Shown here one piece after another: positions 8,124-15,642 of a stretch of DNA of 25,320 nt. Numbering within the stretch: the first letter of the stretch is position 1; each line of letters starts with the position of its first letter. Source of the stretch: M55B120 sp965549355 (GTDB lineage: Bacteria; Actinomycetota; Humimicrobiia; Humimicrobiales; Humimicrobiaceae). The notes under the pieces were generated by a model that was not told the origin of the DNA, did no database searches, and saw only the letters and a list, made by a program, of their open reading frames with translations. The translations under genes were made by a program, and so were the position numbers. The stretch covers positions 1 to 25,320 of the forward strand of contig CBEVGD010000012.1 in the NCBI GenBank assembly GCA_965549355.1. The letters are read 5' to 3'.

Positions 8124-8551
8124 TGGATCGTTTATGGAACAATAAAAAAATCGGGACCCTCGGCGAGGCAGTAGCGGAAAGCTATTTGAAGGAAAAAGGG
8201 TATCAAATACTTCAGAAAAATTATTCAGTAGTTACCGGAGAGATAGATATAATAGCAGAAAAAGATGATACGGTAGTCTTTGTGGAAGTAAAGACAAGAA
8301 CGACACAGCAGTATGGGCGCCCCGAAGAGAGTATAAATAATGTGAAGGTAAACAGGATCAGAAAAGTCGCCCAATATTTTCTCAAAAGGTACGATTACAC
8401 GCAGGATCATGATATAAGGTTTGATATTGTTTCCATACTGGCTGACCGGAAAAGACTTGAAAGGCTCTCAGGAAAGGAACATGATACCCGCAGGCTTGTA
8501 AGCATTTCAGATCATTACTGCACAATAGAACATATAGCGGATGCTTTCTAG
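8123..8551 (+). CDS. YraN/UPF0102 family endonuclease-like protein
   Basis: This is a member of the UPF0102 (YraN) family, a restriction-endonuclease-like fold of poorly defined role, probably in DNA metabolism. It has 142 residues with LGEAVAESYLKEKGYQIL, GEIDIIAEKDDTVVFVEVKTRT (acidic and Glu-x-Lys residues of the nuclease-like core) and the C-terminal DIRFDIVSI. I chose ATG 8123, which overlaps the rnhB stop as TGATG; TTG 8120 is an alternative. It is the last gene of the housekeeping run and a stem-loop begins at its TAG stop. Confidence 0.92.
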   Translation: MDRLWNNKKIGTLGEAVAESYLKEKGYQILQKNYSVVTGEIDIIAEKDDTVVFVEVKTRTTQQYGRPEESINNVKVNRIRKVAQYFLKRYDYTQDHDIRFDIVSILADRKRLERLSGKEHDTRRLVSISDHYCTIEHIADAF

Positions 8552-8594
8552 GAGCCTGTCCGGGAATTGGATCCCGGCTTGTTGGGCAGGCTCC
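8551..8594 (+). terminator. Nested GC-rich stem-loop after yraN, possible terminator
   Basis: The outer stem GGAGCCTG (8551-8558) pairs with CAGGCTCC (8587-8594), and inside it CCGGGA (8560-8565) pairs with TCCCGG (8572-8577) around a six-base loop. It is the strongest hairpin in the left half and sits exactly where the housekeeping operon ends. No T-run follows immediately, so it is not a textbook intrinsic terminator; it could be a 3'-end stabiliser. Confidence 0.5.
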
Positions 8595-8610
8595 CTGATG
8601 GGATATTGGT

Positions 8611-8639
8611 TTTAAAGGTTTCAAAAATACTGTTATAAT
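8611..8639 (+). promoter_or_regulatory. Predicted promoter with extended -10 for the TPM-domain gene
   Basis: TGTTATAAT at 8631-8639 is an extended -10 (TG-n-TATAAT). A weak -35 TTTAAA lies 17 bases upstream at 8611-8616. A second TATAAT occurs at 8692-8697 without a clear -35. The 193-bp gap between yraN and the next gene therefore holds a hairpin and a promoter and no coding sequence. Confidence 0.45.
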
Positions 8640-8744
8640 CATTTAATTACAGGGACCGATAATAATCCATATGGTAATAATCTATGTATAGTATAATTAT
8701 GCGAAGAACTGCTAAAATATAAAATATTTCCGGAGATATAATAA

Positions 8745-9560
8745 ATGAACAGATATGAAGAGACACTGAATATTGATGACATAGATATACGGCGGAATAT
8801 AAGCGACTTTGCCGGTATAATCGAAGCTGAATATATTGAAAAAATAGACAGGGTAATAAGCGATATTGAAGCAAGGACCACTGCCGAGATAGCTGTTGTG
8901 ACCCTAAGGACCCTTGGGGAAATATCTATTGATGATGCTGCGACCAGACTTTTTAATAAATTTGGGGTCGGCAAGAAAGAAGAAAACAATGGAGTACTTC
9001 TTTTGATATCCACAGAGGATAATCAGTTCAGGATAGAGATCGGATGGGGACTGGAGAGCATAATAAATGAAAGGCTTGAGAAGGAGCTTGTAGAAAAGCT
9101 GATGCCCCCAAATTTTAAGAAGATGCATTTTGGGCCCGCCATACTTAAATTCACAAAGAAAATATTTGCCAGGATTAAAAGATCGGAGATCAGTAATTTA
9201 TCAATAGTCTCATGGCTTTCCGGAATACTGTCCCTGATATTCGGGGTATCCGGCATCTTTTCCAGTATCGTAATAGCGCTTACCTCCTTTCCGGATATTA
9301 CAGAGCCCGGGATCGTTGCTTCGCTTTTTACAAAGACATGCATACCTGCGGTGCTGCTCGGGATGGTGTCAATAATATTTTCGATAGCGGATCTTTTAAT
9401 TGATGATGATATTATAAGGAATAGAAAGATATCAAAGAGCATAATGGGAATGATATTTGGATTGGCGGCCCTTGTGATAATTGCGGCCATTTTCTTCTTT
9501 TTCCCCCTCGTTGTTGATTTCGTAGCGGACCTCTTTTCGCTCCCTACAGGAAATTATTGA
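8745..9560 (+). CDS. TPM-domain protein with C-terminal membrane segments
   Basis: The N-terminal part (about residues 20-140) matches the TPM fold (PF04536; YgcG/Psb32 type): ISDFAGIIEAEYIEKIDRVI, then TTAEIAVVTLRTLGEISIDD, then NNGVLLLISTEDNQFRIEIGWGLE, the family core. After it come hydrophobic stretches at about 153-180, 198-219 and 232-260, each rich in Gly and Ile and reminiscent of DUF4190-type membrane repeats. There is no N-terminal signal peptide, unlike most TPM proteins, so the TPM domain may face the cytoplasm. The start ATG is preceded by CCGGAG. It is probably a single-gene unit between the housekeeping and sugar regions. Biochemical function is unknown; TPM proteins have been linked to photosystem repair, phosphatase activity and membrane quality control. 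Confidence 0.85.
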   Translation: MNRYEETLNIDDIDIRRNISDFAGIIEAEYIEKIDRVISDIEARTTAEIAVVTLRTLGEISIDDAATRLFNKFGVGKKEENNGVLLLISTEDNQFRIEIGWGLESIINERLEKELVEKLMPPNFKKMHFGPAILKFTKKIFARIKRSEISNLSIVSWLSGILSLIFGVSGIFSSIVIALTSFPDITEPGIVASLFTKTCIPAVLLGMVSIIFSIADLLIDDDIIRNRKISKSIMGMIFGLAALVIIAAIFFFFPLVVDFVADLFSLPTGNY

Positions 9561-9597
9561 AATTAGTTTTTTTCATGTTAATATGTTCACGTGAACA
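9557..9597 (+). promoter_or_regulatory. Promoter with perfect palindromic operator for the carbohydrate gene run
   Basis: TTGAAA (9557-9562), a 16-base spacer and TAATAT (9579-9584) form a promoter overlapping the end of the TPM gene. Immediately after the -10, TGTTCACGTGAACA at 9584-9597 is a perfect 14-bp palindrome with a central CG, the layout of LacI-family operators. It would cover the predicted start site near 9590, as expected for repression. No second copy was seen in the window and the regulator is not encoded here. Confidence 0.6.
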
Positions 9598-9661
9598 GAG
9601 TGCCCGATCTTATCAATAAAATTTATTTTGATTTGTTAACCATACAAAGGAGAGCCGGAAT

Positions 9662-10441
9662 ATGTTAGAAAGCAAGGTTTTAAAAAAGTTAAGAGCCGGA
9701 GATAAGGTCCTCTGCACCAAGATAAACTTTAAGGACCCCGGGATCACTGAAATGGCGGGGCTTATAGGATTTGATTGCGCCTGGTTCTGCAGGGAGCATC
9801 TGGGATTTAATGACGAGTCTCTGGCAAATATGATCCTGGCTGCAAGAAGCGCCGGAATGGATTCAATGGTAAGAATAGAAAAAGATAATTATCAATCCGC
9901 CTTAAAACCGCTTGAGATGGGCGCCAAAGGCATAATGGTCCCCCATGTTGAAACAGCCGTCCAGGCAAAAGAAATTGTAAGGGCAATGAGGTTTTATCCG
10001 GTAGGAAGGCGCGGGATTGACGGAGTAAATGCTGATTCGGGCTGGATGTCGATTGAGTTTAAAGACTATCTTAAGTTTTCCAATAGAGAAACCTTTCTAG
10101 CCCTGCAGATCGAGGACCCGGAAGCAATTGAAAATATTGAAGAAATAGCAAGTGTGCCCGGCTATGATATTCTTTTTGTGGGTCCGGGCGACCTGAGCGT
10201 GGCTATGGGAATACCGGGTGATACAGAGAATAAAAAAATCTGGGATGTTATCGAAAAAGTCGGCAGGATGGCAAACAAATACAATAAATTTGCAGGAACC
10301 CCCACAGGCTCGCCGGAGCGGACCAAAAAGCTGCTTGACATGGGCTACCGGTTCCTGTCAGCCGGCGCCGATATTGTTTTTTTAAGAGAGTCATTTTTAA
10401 AACTTAAAAGTGAATTTAAAGAACTGGGGTTTTTGAAGTAA
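9662..10441 (+). CDS. HpcH/HpaI-family aldolase (2-keto-3-deoxy sugar-acid type)
   Basis: This is a class II (metal-dependent) aldolase of the HpcH/HpaI family, which cleaves 2-keto-3-deoxy acids to pyruvate and an aldehyde; relatives include 2-keto-3-deoxy-L-rhamnonate aldolase. It has 259 residues. Motifs seen are FCREHLGFN with the catalytic-type His near 46, MVRIEK (Arg near 70), KGIMVPHVETAVQAKEIV, RRGIDGV, LQIEDPEAIENI with the metal Glu near 150, and VGPGDLSVAMG with the metal Asp near 175. AAAGGAG precedes the ATG. It is the first gene after the palindromic operator. The true substrate cannot be read from sequence. Confidence 0.9.
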   Translation: MLESKVLKKLRAGDKVLCTKINFKDPGITEMAGLIGFDCAWFCREHLGFNDESLANMILAARSAGMDSMVRIEKDNYQSALKPLEMGAKGIMVPHVETAVQAKEIVRAMRFYPVGRRGIDGVNADSGWMSIEFKDYLKFSNRETFLALQIEDPEAIENIEEIASVPGYDILFVGPGDLSVAMGIPGDTENKKIWDVIEKVGRMANKYNKFAGTPTGSPERTKKLLDMGYRFLSAGADIVFLRESFLKLKSEFKELGFLK

Positions 10442-10475
10442 TTTTTAAAAAATAAGTGAGCTTTATTTTTAAAAA
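10442..10475 (+). terminator. A/T-only hairpin between the aldolase and oxidoreductase genes
   Basis: The arms TTTTTAAAAAATAAG (10442-10456) and CTTTATTTTTAAAAA (10461-10475) pair at 13 of 15 positions around TGAG. With a single G-C pair it is thermodynamically weak. It might partially attenuate transcription within the run or be a by-product of AT-rich spacer sequence. Confidence 0.25.
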
Positions 10476-10511
10476 CAAATAGAAAAAATACTAATATTGG
10501 GGACAATCAAA

Positions 10512-11423
10512 ATGATAAAAATCGCAATGCTTGGAAGAAGCGAGGGGAATGGCCATCCATATTCATGGAGTGCGATAATAAATGGGGGCTATAATGAAGA
10601 AAGGATGAAGAACCAGCCGTTTCCCGCAATCTATGATTACCTGTCAAAAGAACCAAAAGAAAATATAGGTATTGAAGGGGCAAAAGTAACCCATATATGG
10701 ACAGAAGACAGAAAGGATGCTGTTGATATTGCTGCAGCGAGCCTGATTGATAATATTGTTGACAATATGGAAGATGTAATAGGAGAAGTCGATGCTGTAA
10801 TAATAGGAGAAGATGTCGGGGCGCTGCATCTTGAGCTGGCAAAACCATTTGTAGAAAAAGATATGCCGATCTTTATAGACAAGCCCCTTACAGATAATGA
10901 GGCTGATCTGGAACAGTTTATAAAATATTTTAGAGCCGGGAAAAAGATCATGTCTTCTTCCGGGTTTAGCTATGCAAAGGAATTTGAAAATATCAGCGAG
11001 TATGGCCTGGGGGATGTAGAGTATGTCAATTGCCTTCTAAACAAGGCCTGGAGCACATACGGCATCCATTCAACAGCAGGAGTATACAGTATTTTGGGCG
11101 GAGGGGTCGAAAGTGTTGTGAATCTGGGCAGAGAGGGATTTGACTCAGTACACCTTGAGTACAAAGATGGAAAACAGGCAGTCATAAGCCAGGTCTATAC
11201 TGCGGGATTGGGAAGATTTGATATTATAGGCAGCAATGGAACAAAAGTAGTAATGGAATTTGACGCTTTTTATATGTTTAAAAAACAGCTGGAAGATTTT
11301 ATAGATTTTGTAAAGACAGGTAAATATCCATATCCTTATGAAGTGACAGTCGAGCAGATAAAAGTAGTGATAGCCGGGCTTAAGTCCCGCGAGAATAAAG
11401 GCAAGCGCATATTTATTAAATAA
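10512..11423 (+). CDS. Gfo/Idh/MocA-like oxidoreductase
   Basis: This is probably an NAD(P)-dependent sugar dehydrogenase-like protein. It has 303 residues from ATG 10512; GGGGAC about eight bases upstream supports this over TTG 10497. The N-terminal Rossmann half starts MIKIAMLGRSEGNGHPYSWS, with an extended loop in place of the usual GxGxxG. VDAVIIGEDVG and IFIDKPLTDN follow; Lys124 is in a DKP motif that replaces the family EKP. The C-terminal half has GIHSTAGVYSILGGG and the closing QLEDFIDFVKTGKYP, typical of Gfo family ends. It lies between the aldolase and an SDR, suggesting oxidation or reduction of a sugar. The altered nucleotide loop leaves cofactor use open. Confidence 0.8.
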   Translation: MIKIAMLGRSEGNGHPYSWSAIINGGYNEERMKNQPFPAIYDYLSKEPKENIGIEGAKVTHIWTEDRKDAVDIAAASLIDNIVDNMEDVIGEVDAVIIGEDVGALHLELAKPFVEKDMPIFIDKPLTDNEADLEQFIKYFRAGKKIMSSSGFSYAKEFENISEYGLGDVEYVNCLLNKAWSTYGIHSTAGVYSILGGGVESVVNLGREGFDSVHLEYKDGKQAVISQVYTAGLGRFDIIGSNGTKVVMEFDAFYMFKKQLEDFIDFVKTGKYPYPYEVTVEQIKVVIAGLKSRENKGKRIFIK

Positions 11424-11443
11424 ACAGCCGCAGGGAGCACAGA

Positions 11444-12226
11444 ATGAATACATTAGAATCATTTTCACTAAAAGGTAAAGTTGCACTGGTCACAGGCGGA
11501 TCGGGGTTGTACGGCCACTGCATAACAGAGGCCCTTGCAGAAGCCGGGGCAACCACATATCTTGCATCAAGAAATGTAGATAATTGCCAGAAACTGGCAG
11601 ATAAGCTATGTGGCAAAGGATATGATGTAAAAGCAGGAAAACTGGATCTGACAGATGAGAAATCGATGGATGATCTGTACAAAAAAATGATAGATGAGCA
11701 GGGCAAAGTTGATATTTTAATAAATAATGCAGTTCTAAGGCCGATGAAAGGCTACAATGATGATATTTCCAAATTCAGGCTCTCAATGGAAATAAACGGT
11801 ACCGCTCTCTTCTATATAAGCAGATTATTTGCACAGAGCATGATTGAGAAAAAAACAGGAAGCATAATCAATATAAGCTCATATATGGGTGTCCTTGGTC
11901 CCGACTATAGTCTTTATGAAGGCACCGATATGGGAGATGTGCCGCCGGAATATTTTTTTCATAAAGGAGGGATGAACCAGCTTACAAAATATATGGGGTC
12001 CACGCTTGGCAAATACAATATCAGGGTAAATTCTATTTGCCCCGGCGGTTATGAGACACCGCAGCAGCCAAAAAGATTTAAGGAAAATTATATAAAAAAG
12101 ACTTTCCTGAACAGGCTGGCCAATGAAGATGATATAAAAGGCATCGTGGTCTTTCTGTCCTCGGATGCTTCACTTTATATAACCGGAGCGATAATTCCTC
12201 TTGATGGGGGTTATATTGCAAAGTAG
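11444..12226 (+). CDS. Short-chain dehydrogenase/reductase
   Basis: This is a classical SDR of 260 residues: cofactor motif VTGGSGLYG (16-24), DLTDEKS, the NNA motif ILINNAV, catalytic Ser at 145/146 (NISSYMG), and Tyr170-x3-Lys174 in EYFFHKGG, then RVNSICPGGYETPQQP and the end ASLYITGAIIPLDGGY. It is probably a sugar or sugar-acid dehydrogenase (gluconate 5-dehydrogenase-like branch), supported by the adjacent aldolase and epimerase genes. An insertion of about ten residues (YSLYEGTDMGDVPPE) precedes the active Tyr, as in SDRs annotated in sugar operons. The stop is TAG. Confidence 0.9.
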   Translation: MNTLESFSLKGKVALVTGGSGLYGHCITEALAEAGATTYLASRNVDNCQKLADKLCGKGYDVKAGKLDLTDEKSMDDLYKKMIDEQGKVDILINNAVLRPMKGYNDDISKFRLSMEINGTALFYISRLFAQSMIEKKTGSIINISSYMGVLGPDYSLYEGTDMGDVPPEYFFHKGGMNQLTKYMGSTLGKYNIRVNSICPGGYETPQQPKRFKENYIKKTFLNRLANEDDIKGIVVFLSSDASLYITGAIIPLDGGYIAK

Positions 12227-12287
12227 ATGCAAGTGATTGGCGGTCTGTATTATAAAAAAAGAAGTCAGGGGCATATAAGGAGCATCT

Positions 12288-13241
12288 ATGGACTATTTTA
12301 AAATTAAGGATAATGATCATAAGTTTTCACGCTTTACAATCGGGACCGTTCAGATCGGCACGACTTACGGCATAGACACACTTGGGAAACCCTCCGATAA
12401 GGAGGCGCAGTCAATACTGAAATACAGCGTGGATAATGGAATAAATGTTTTTGATACTGGTCTTGATTATGGCGACAGCGAAGAGCTAATAGGAAAATTT
12501 TTGAGCAGCCATCCAAAATCTGATACCAGTGTGGTTACAAAGCTGGAGTGTCATTATGATAAAGATATCTGGGAAAAGAAAGAAATCATCTCCGGGAAAA
12601 TAAGGGAGGATTTTAATTTGTCCCGCAAGAAGCTTGGTCTGGATAAAATTCCTGTTTATCTTGTCCACAATGCGCCGGCTGCCTTTAAAAATGACGGGAT
12701 AGTGCTTGATGTGCTTACCGAAATTAAGAGTGAAGGAAAAATCGGTTCTGTCGGAGTGTCTCTTTATACCGGCGATGAGCTAAAAAGATGCATTGATGAC
12801 AGGAGAGTGGAAGCGGTGCAGATCCCTTTTAATATACTGGATAGGAGACTGGCTGCATCCGGCCTTCTTGATATGGCCGGAAACAAAGGGCTTCCGGTAT
12901 TTGCAAGGAGCACCTATCTGCAGGGACTACTTCTTATGGAACCTGAGAGAATACCAAAATATTTAAATGAGGCAGTTGGTCCCGTAAAAGAACTTCGAAG
13001 CATTGCACAGGAAAGCGGCCGCAACGTAAAGGAATTATGCCTGAAGTATGTTTTATCTGTAAACGGGATAGATTCAATAGTCGTCGGGATAAACTCGGTA
13101 GAGCAGATAAAGGAAAATATCAAAGTATTTGATTCCGGACCGCTTGACAAAGAAATCATAGAAGCTGTAGATAAAATACCGGTACCATCGGAAGATATTT
13201 TAAATCCGGGTAATTGGATCAGGCTGGAAAAGCTTCTATAA
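12288..13241 (+). CDS. Aldo/keto reductase
   Basis: This is an NAD(P)H-dependent carbonyl reductase of the AKR (beta/alpha)8 superfamily, 317 residues. The catalytic tetrad is present: Asp56 and Tyr61 in FDTGLDYGDSE, Lys85 in VVTKLE, and His127 in YLVHNA. IGSVGVSLY, VQIPFNILDRR and PVFARSTYLQGLL follow the family order, and the C-terminal VVGINSVEQIKENI is the cofactor-adenine-binding segment. AAGGAG near 12277 precedes the ATG. The IGTVQIGTTYG opening and PFNILD resemble the AKR branch found in sugar-modification operons. Substrate unknown. Confidence 0.92.
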   Translation: MDYFKIKDNDHKFSRFTIGTVQIGTTYGIDTLGKPSDKEAQSILKYSVDNGINVFDTGLDYGDSEELIGKFLSSHPKSDTSVVTKLECHYDKDIWEKKEIISGKIREDFNLSRKKLGLDKIPVYLVHNAPAAFKNDGIVLDVLTEIKSEGKIGSVGVSLYTGDELKRCIDDRRVEAVQIPFNILDRRLAASGLLDMAGNKGLPVFARSTYLQGLLLMEPERIPKYLNEAVGPVKELRSIAQESGRNVKELCLKYVLSVNGIDSIVVGINSVEQIKENIKVFDSGPLDKEIIEAVDKIPVPSEDILNPGNWIRLEKLL

Positions 13242-13267
13242 TCATATACAAAAAAGGAATTACTAAA

Positions 13268-15616
13268 ATGGCAAGAAAACACGAAATACAAAAAGAAGAT
13301 TATCTGGATCCGGATCAACCGGTCAATAAAAGGGTGAGCAATCTCTTGTCGCTCATGACCCTTGAGGAAAAAATCGCCCAGCTAAGCGGTATCTGGGTAT
13401 ATGAAATATTGAAGGAAAAGCAATTTTCGGATAATAAGGCCGATACCCTTATGGGGCAGGGTATCGGGCAGATAACCCGTCTTGGCGGAGCGAGCAATTC
13501 CGACCCGCAGGTTTCTGCTGAAACAGCAAATCAAATACAGAAGTATCTGATTACAAATACCCGTCTTGGCATTCCGGCCATAATCCATGAAGAATCCTGT
13601 ACAGGTTATATGGCCAAAAGGGCCACCTGTTTCCCCCAGACCATTGGAGTGGCCAGCACATGGGATCCTGAGCCGGCAGAGAAAATGGGTGCTGTCATAA
13701 AAGAGCAAATGAGATCGGTAGGCGCGCATCAGGCTCTTGCGCCTGTGCTGGACATTGCCCGGGATGCAAGGTGGGGAAGGGTGGAAGAAACTTTTGGAGA
13801 AGATCCCTATCTTGCCTCAAAGATGGGAGTATCCTATATAAAAGGAATTCAGAGCAGTGATTGGAAGAATGGCGTGATGGCAACCGGAAAACACTTTGTC
13901 GGCTACGGCGTGTCGGAAGGGGGAATGAACTGGGCGCCGCCGCATATTCCCCAAAGAGAAATGCACGAGGTATTCCTGATGCCTTTTGAAGCAGCTGTCA
14001 AAGAAGCTAAAATGGCTTCTATTATGCCGGGATATCATGAGCTGGACGGCATCCCCTGCCATAGCTCAAAGGAATTGCTCACCGGTATTCTGAGAGATAA
14101 ATGGGGTTTTGACGGACTGGTGGTATCAGATTATTTCGGCATCAATGAGCTATATAGATATCATCATGTTTCGGTAGACAAGGAGCATGCGGCAAAGATG
14201 GCCATTGAGTCCGGCATTGACATGGAGCTCCCGAGCACTGACTGCTACGGCAAGCCGTTAAAGGCAGCGGTTGAAAAAGGAGTTTTAGAGGAATCGGTGA
14301 TTGACACAGCGGTTAAAAGGGTGCTTAAAATGAAGTTTTTATTGGGACTTTTTGAAAGCCCCTATGTGGATGAGAAAAAGGCTGCCGGCGTATTTGATAC
14401 TCCGGAGCAGAGGGGGCTTGCATATAGAATAGCACAAAAATCTATTGTGCTCCTAAAAAATCAGGGGGAGCTGCTTCCCATAAGCAAAGATATCGCATCA
14501 ATAGCTGTAATCGGACCGAATGCTGATAGCATAAGAAATATAATCGGAGATTATGCATACCCGTGCCATCTCGAAACACTGAATATGATGTGTGAAAATA
14601 CAGAATTGTTTAATACCCCTGTTCCCGATAAAGTAGAAATGGATGACTGCTTTGTGCCGATTTCCAGCGTATTGGAGGAAATAAAGTGGAAAATCAGCAA
14701 AGACACTACCATCTACCATGCAAAGGGTTGCGATATAACAGGCGATTCCAGAGATGGTTTCGCAGAAGCTGTTGAAGCCGCAAAAAAATCGGAAGTGGCT
14801 GTAGTTGTGGTAGGTGATAAATCCGGACTTATTGAAGGCTGCACAAGCGGAGAGTCCAGAGACAGAGCGAATCTTGATCTGCCGGGTGTACAGGAAGAAC
14901 TTGTAAAAGCTGTTTACAAAACAGGTACTCCCCTGATAGTCGTGCTTATTAACGGCAGGCCGCTATCTATCAATTGGATTGCCGGGAATATACCGTCGGT
15001 ACTGGAAGCCTGGCTGCCCGGGGAAGAAGGGGCCCGTGCGATTACCGATGTTCTCTTTGGAGATTATAATCCGGGCGGCAAACTGCCCATATCTTTCCCG
15101 GGATCTGTGGGCCAGGTGCCGGTTTATTACAGCCACAAACCTTCCGGCGGGCGCTCCCATTGGAGCGGCGATTATGTAGAAATGAGCAGCAAGCCCCTGT
15201 TTCCATTCGGGCATGGTCTCAGCTATACCGGTTTTGACTATGCCAATATGATTATAAAATCAAATAGCGCGTCCGGGGACAGCCGGGTTGAAATAAGTAT
15301 TGATATAAAGAATACCGGATCCTATGCGGGAGATGAGGTCATTCAGCTTTACGTCCATGATATCCAGTCCGAGATAACAAGACCGGTAAAAGAATTAAAA
15401 GGTTTTAAGAGAGTCGCACTGGAGCCGGATCAGGAAAAGAAAGTTAAATTTATTCTACCGGTTGAAAAGTTAGGCTTTTACAATAAGGATATGGAGTATA
15501 TTGTGGAAGCGGGGACCATAAAAGTTATGGCGGGAAGCTCTTCAGAGGATATCCGGTTAACCGGGGAATTCGAAATAACCGGTAAAGCGGCAGAGATTAT
15601 AAATACAGATAAATAA
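13268..15616 (+). CDS. Glycoside hydrolase family 3 (beta-glycosidase)
   Basis: This exo-acting retaining beta-glycosidase probably releases a terminal sugar (glucosidase or xylosidase type). From ATG 13268, which has AAGGAAT upstream, it has 782 residues; an earlier in-frame start at 13214 would overlap the aldo/keto reductase. Domains are a TIM barrel (about 1-360) with KHF at 208-210 and the nucleophile Asp288 in VVSDYFGIN, an alpha/beta sandwich (about 380-620) and a C-terminal Fn3-like domain (FGHGLSYTGFDY onwards, with DEVIQLYVHDIQSEITRPVK). No signal peptide is visible, so it should act on imported oligosaccharides or glycosides inside the cell. It is the only clear glycoside hydrolase of the run. 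Confidence 0.95.
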   Translation: MARKHEIQKEDYLDPDQPVNKRVSNLLSLMTLEEKIAQLSGIWVYEILKEKQFSDNKADTLMGQGIGQITRLGGASNSDPQVSAETANQIQKYLITNTRLGIPAIIHEESCTGYMAKRATCFPQTIGVASTWDPEPAEKMGAVIKEQMRSVGAHQALAPVLDIARDARWGRVEETFGEDPYLASKMGVSYIKGIQSSDWKNGVMATGKHFVGYGVSEGGMNWAPPHIPQREMHEVFLMPFEAAVKEAKMASIMPGYHELDGIPCHSSKELLTGILRDKWGFDGLVVSDYFGINELYRYHHVSVDKEHAAKMAIESGIDMELPSTDCYGKPLKAAVEKGVLEESVIDTAVKRVLKMKFLLGLFESPYVDEKKAAGVFDTPEQRGLAYRIAQKSIVLLKNQGELLPISKDIASIAVIGPNADSIRNIIGDYAYPCHLETLNMMCENTELFNTPVPDKVEMDDCFVPISSVLEEIKWKISKDTTIYHAKGCDITGDSRDGFAEAVEAAKKSEVAVVVVGDKSGLIEGCTSGESRDRANLDLPGVQEELVKAVYKTGTPLIVVLINGRPLSINWIAGNIPSVLEAWLPGEEGARAITDVLFGDYNPGGKLPISFPGSVGQVPVYYSHKPSGGRSHWSGDYVEMSSKPLFPFGHGLSYTGFDYANMIIKSNSASGDSRVEISIDIKNTGSYAGDEVIQLYVHDIQSEITRPVKELKGFKRVALEPDQEKKVKFILPVEKLGFYNKDMEYIVEAGTIKVMAGSSSEDIRLTGEFEITGKAAEIINTDK

Positions 15617-15642
15617 TGCTTTGAAAGGACGGCGCGGGCTCA

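Noticed and set aside
9212..9403. Extra + strand frame inside the TPM gene
   Set aside because: It overlaps the membrane segments of the TPM protein in another frame and shows no motif or ribosome binding site.
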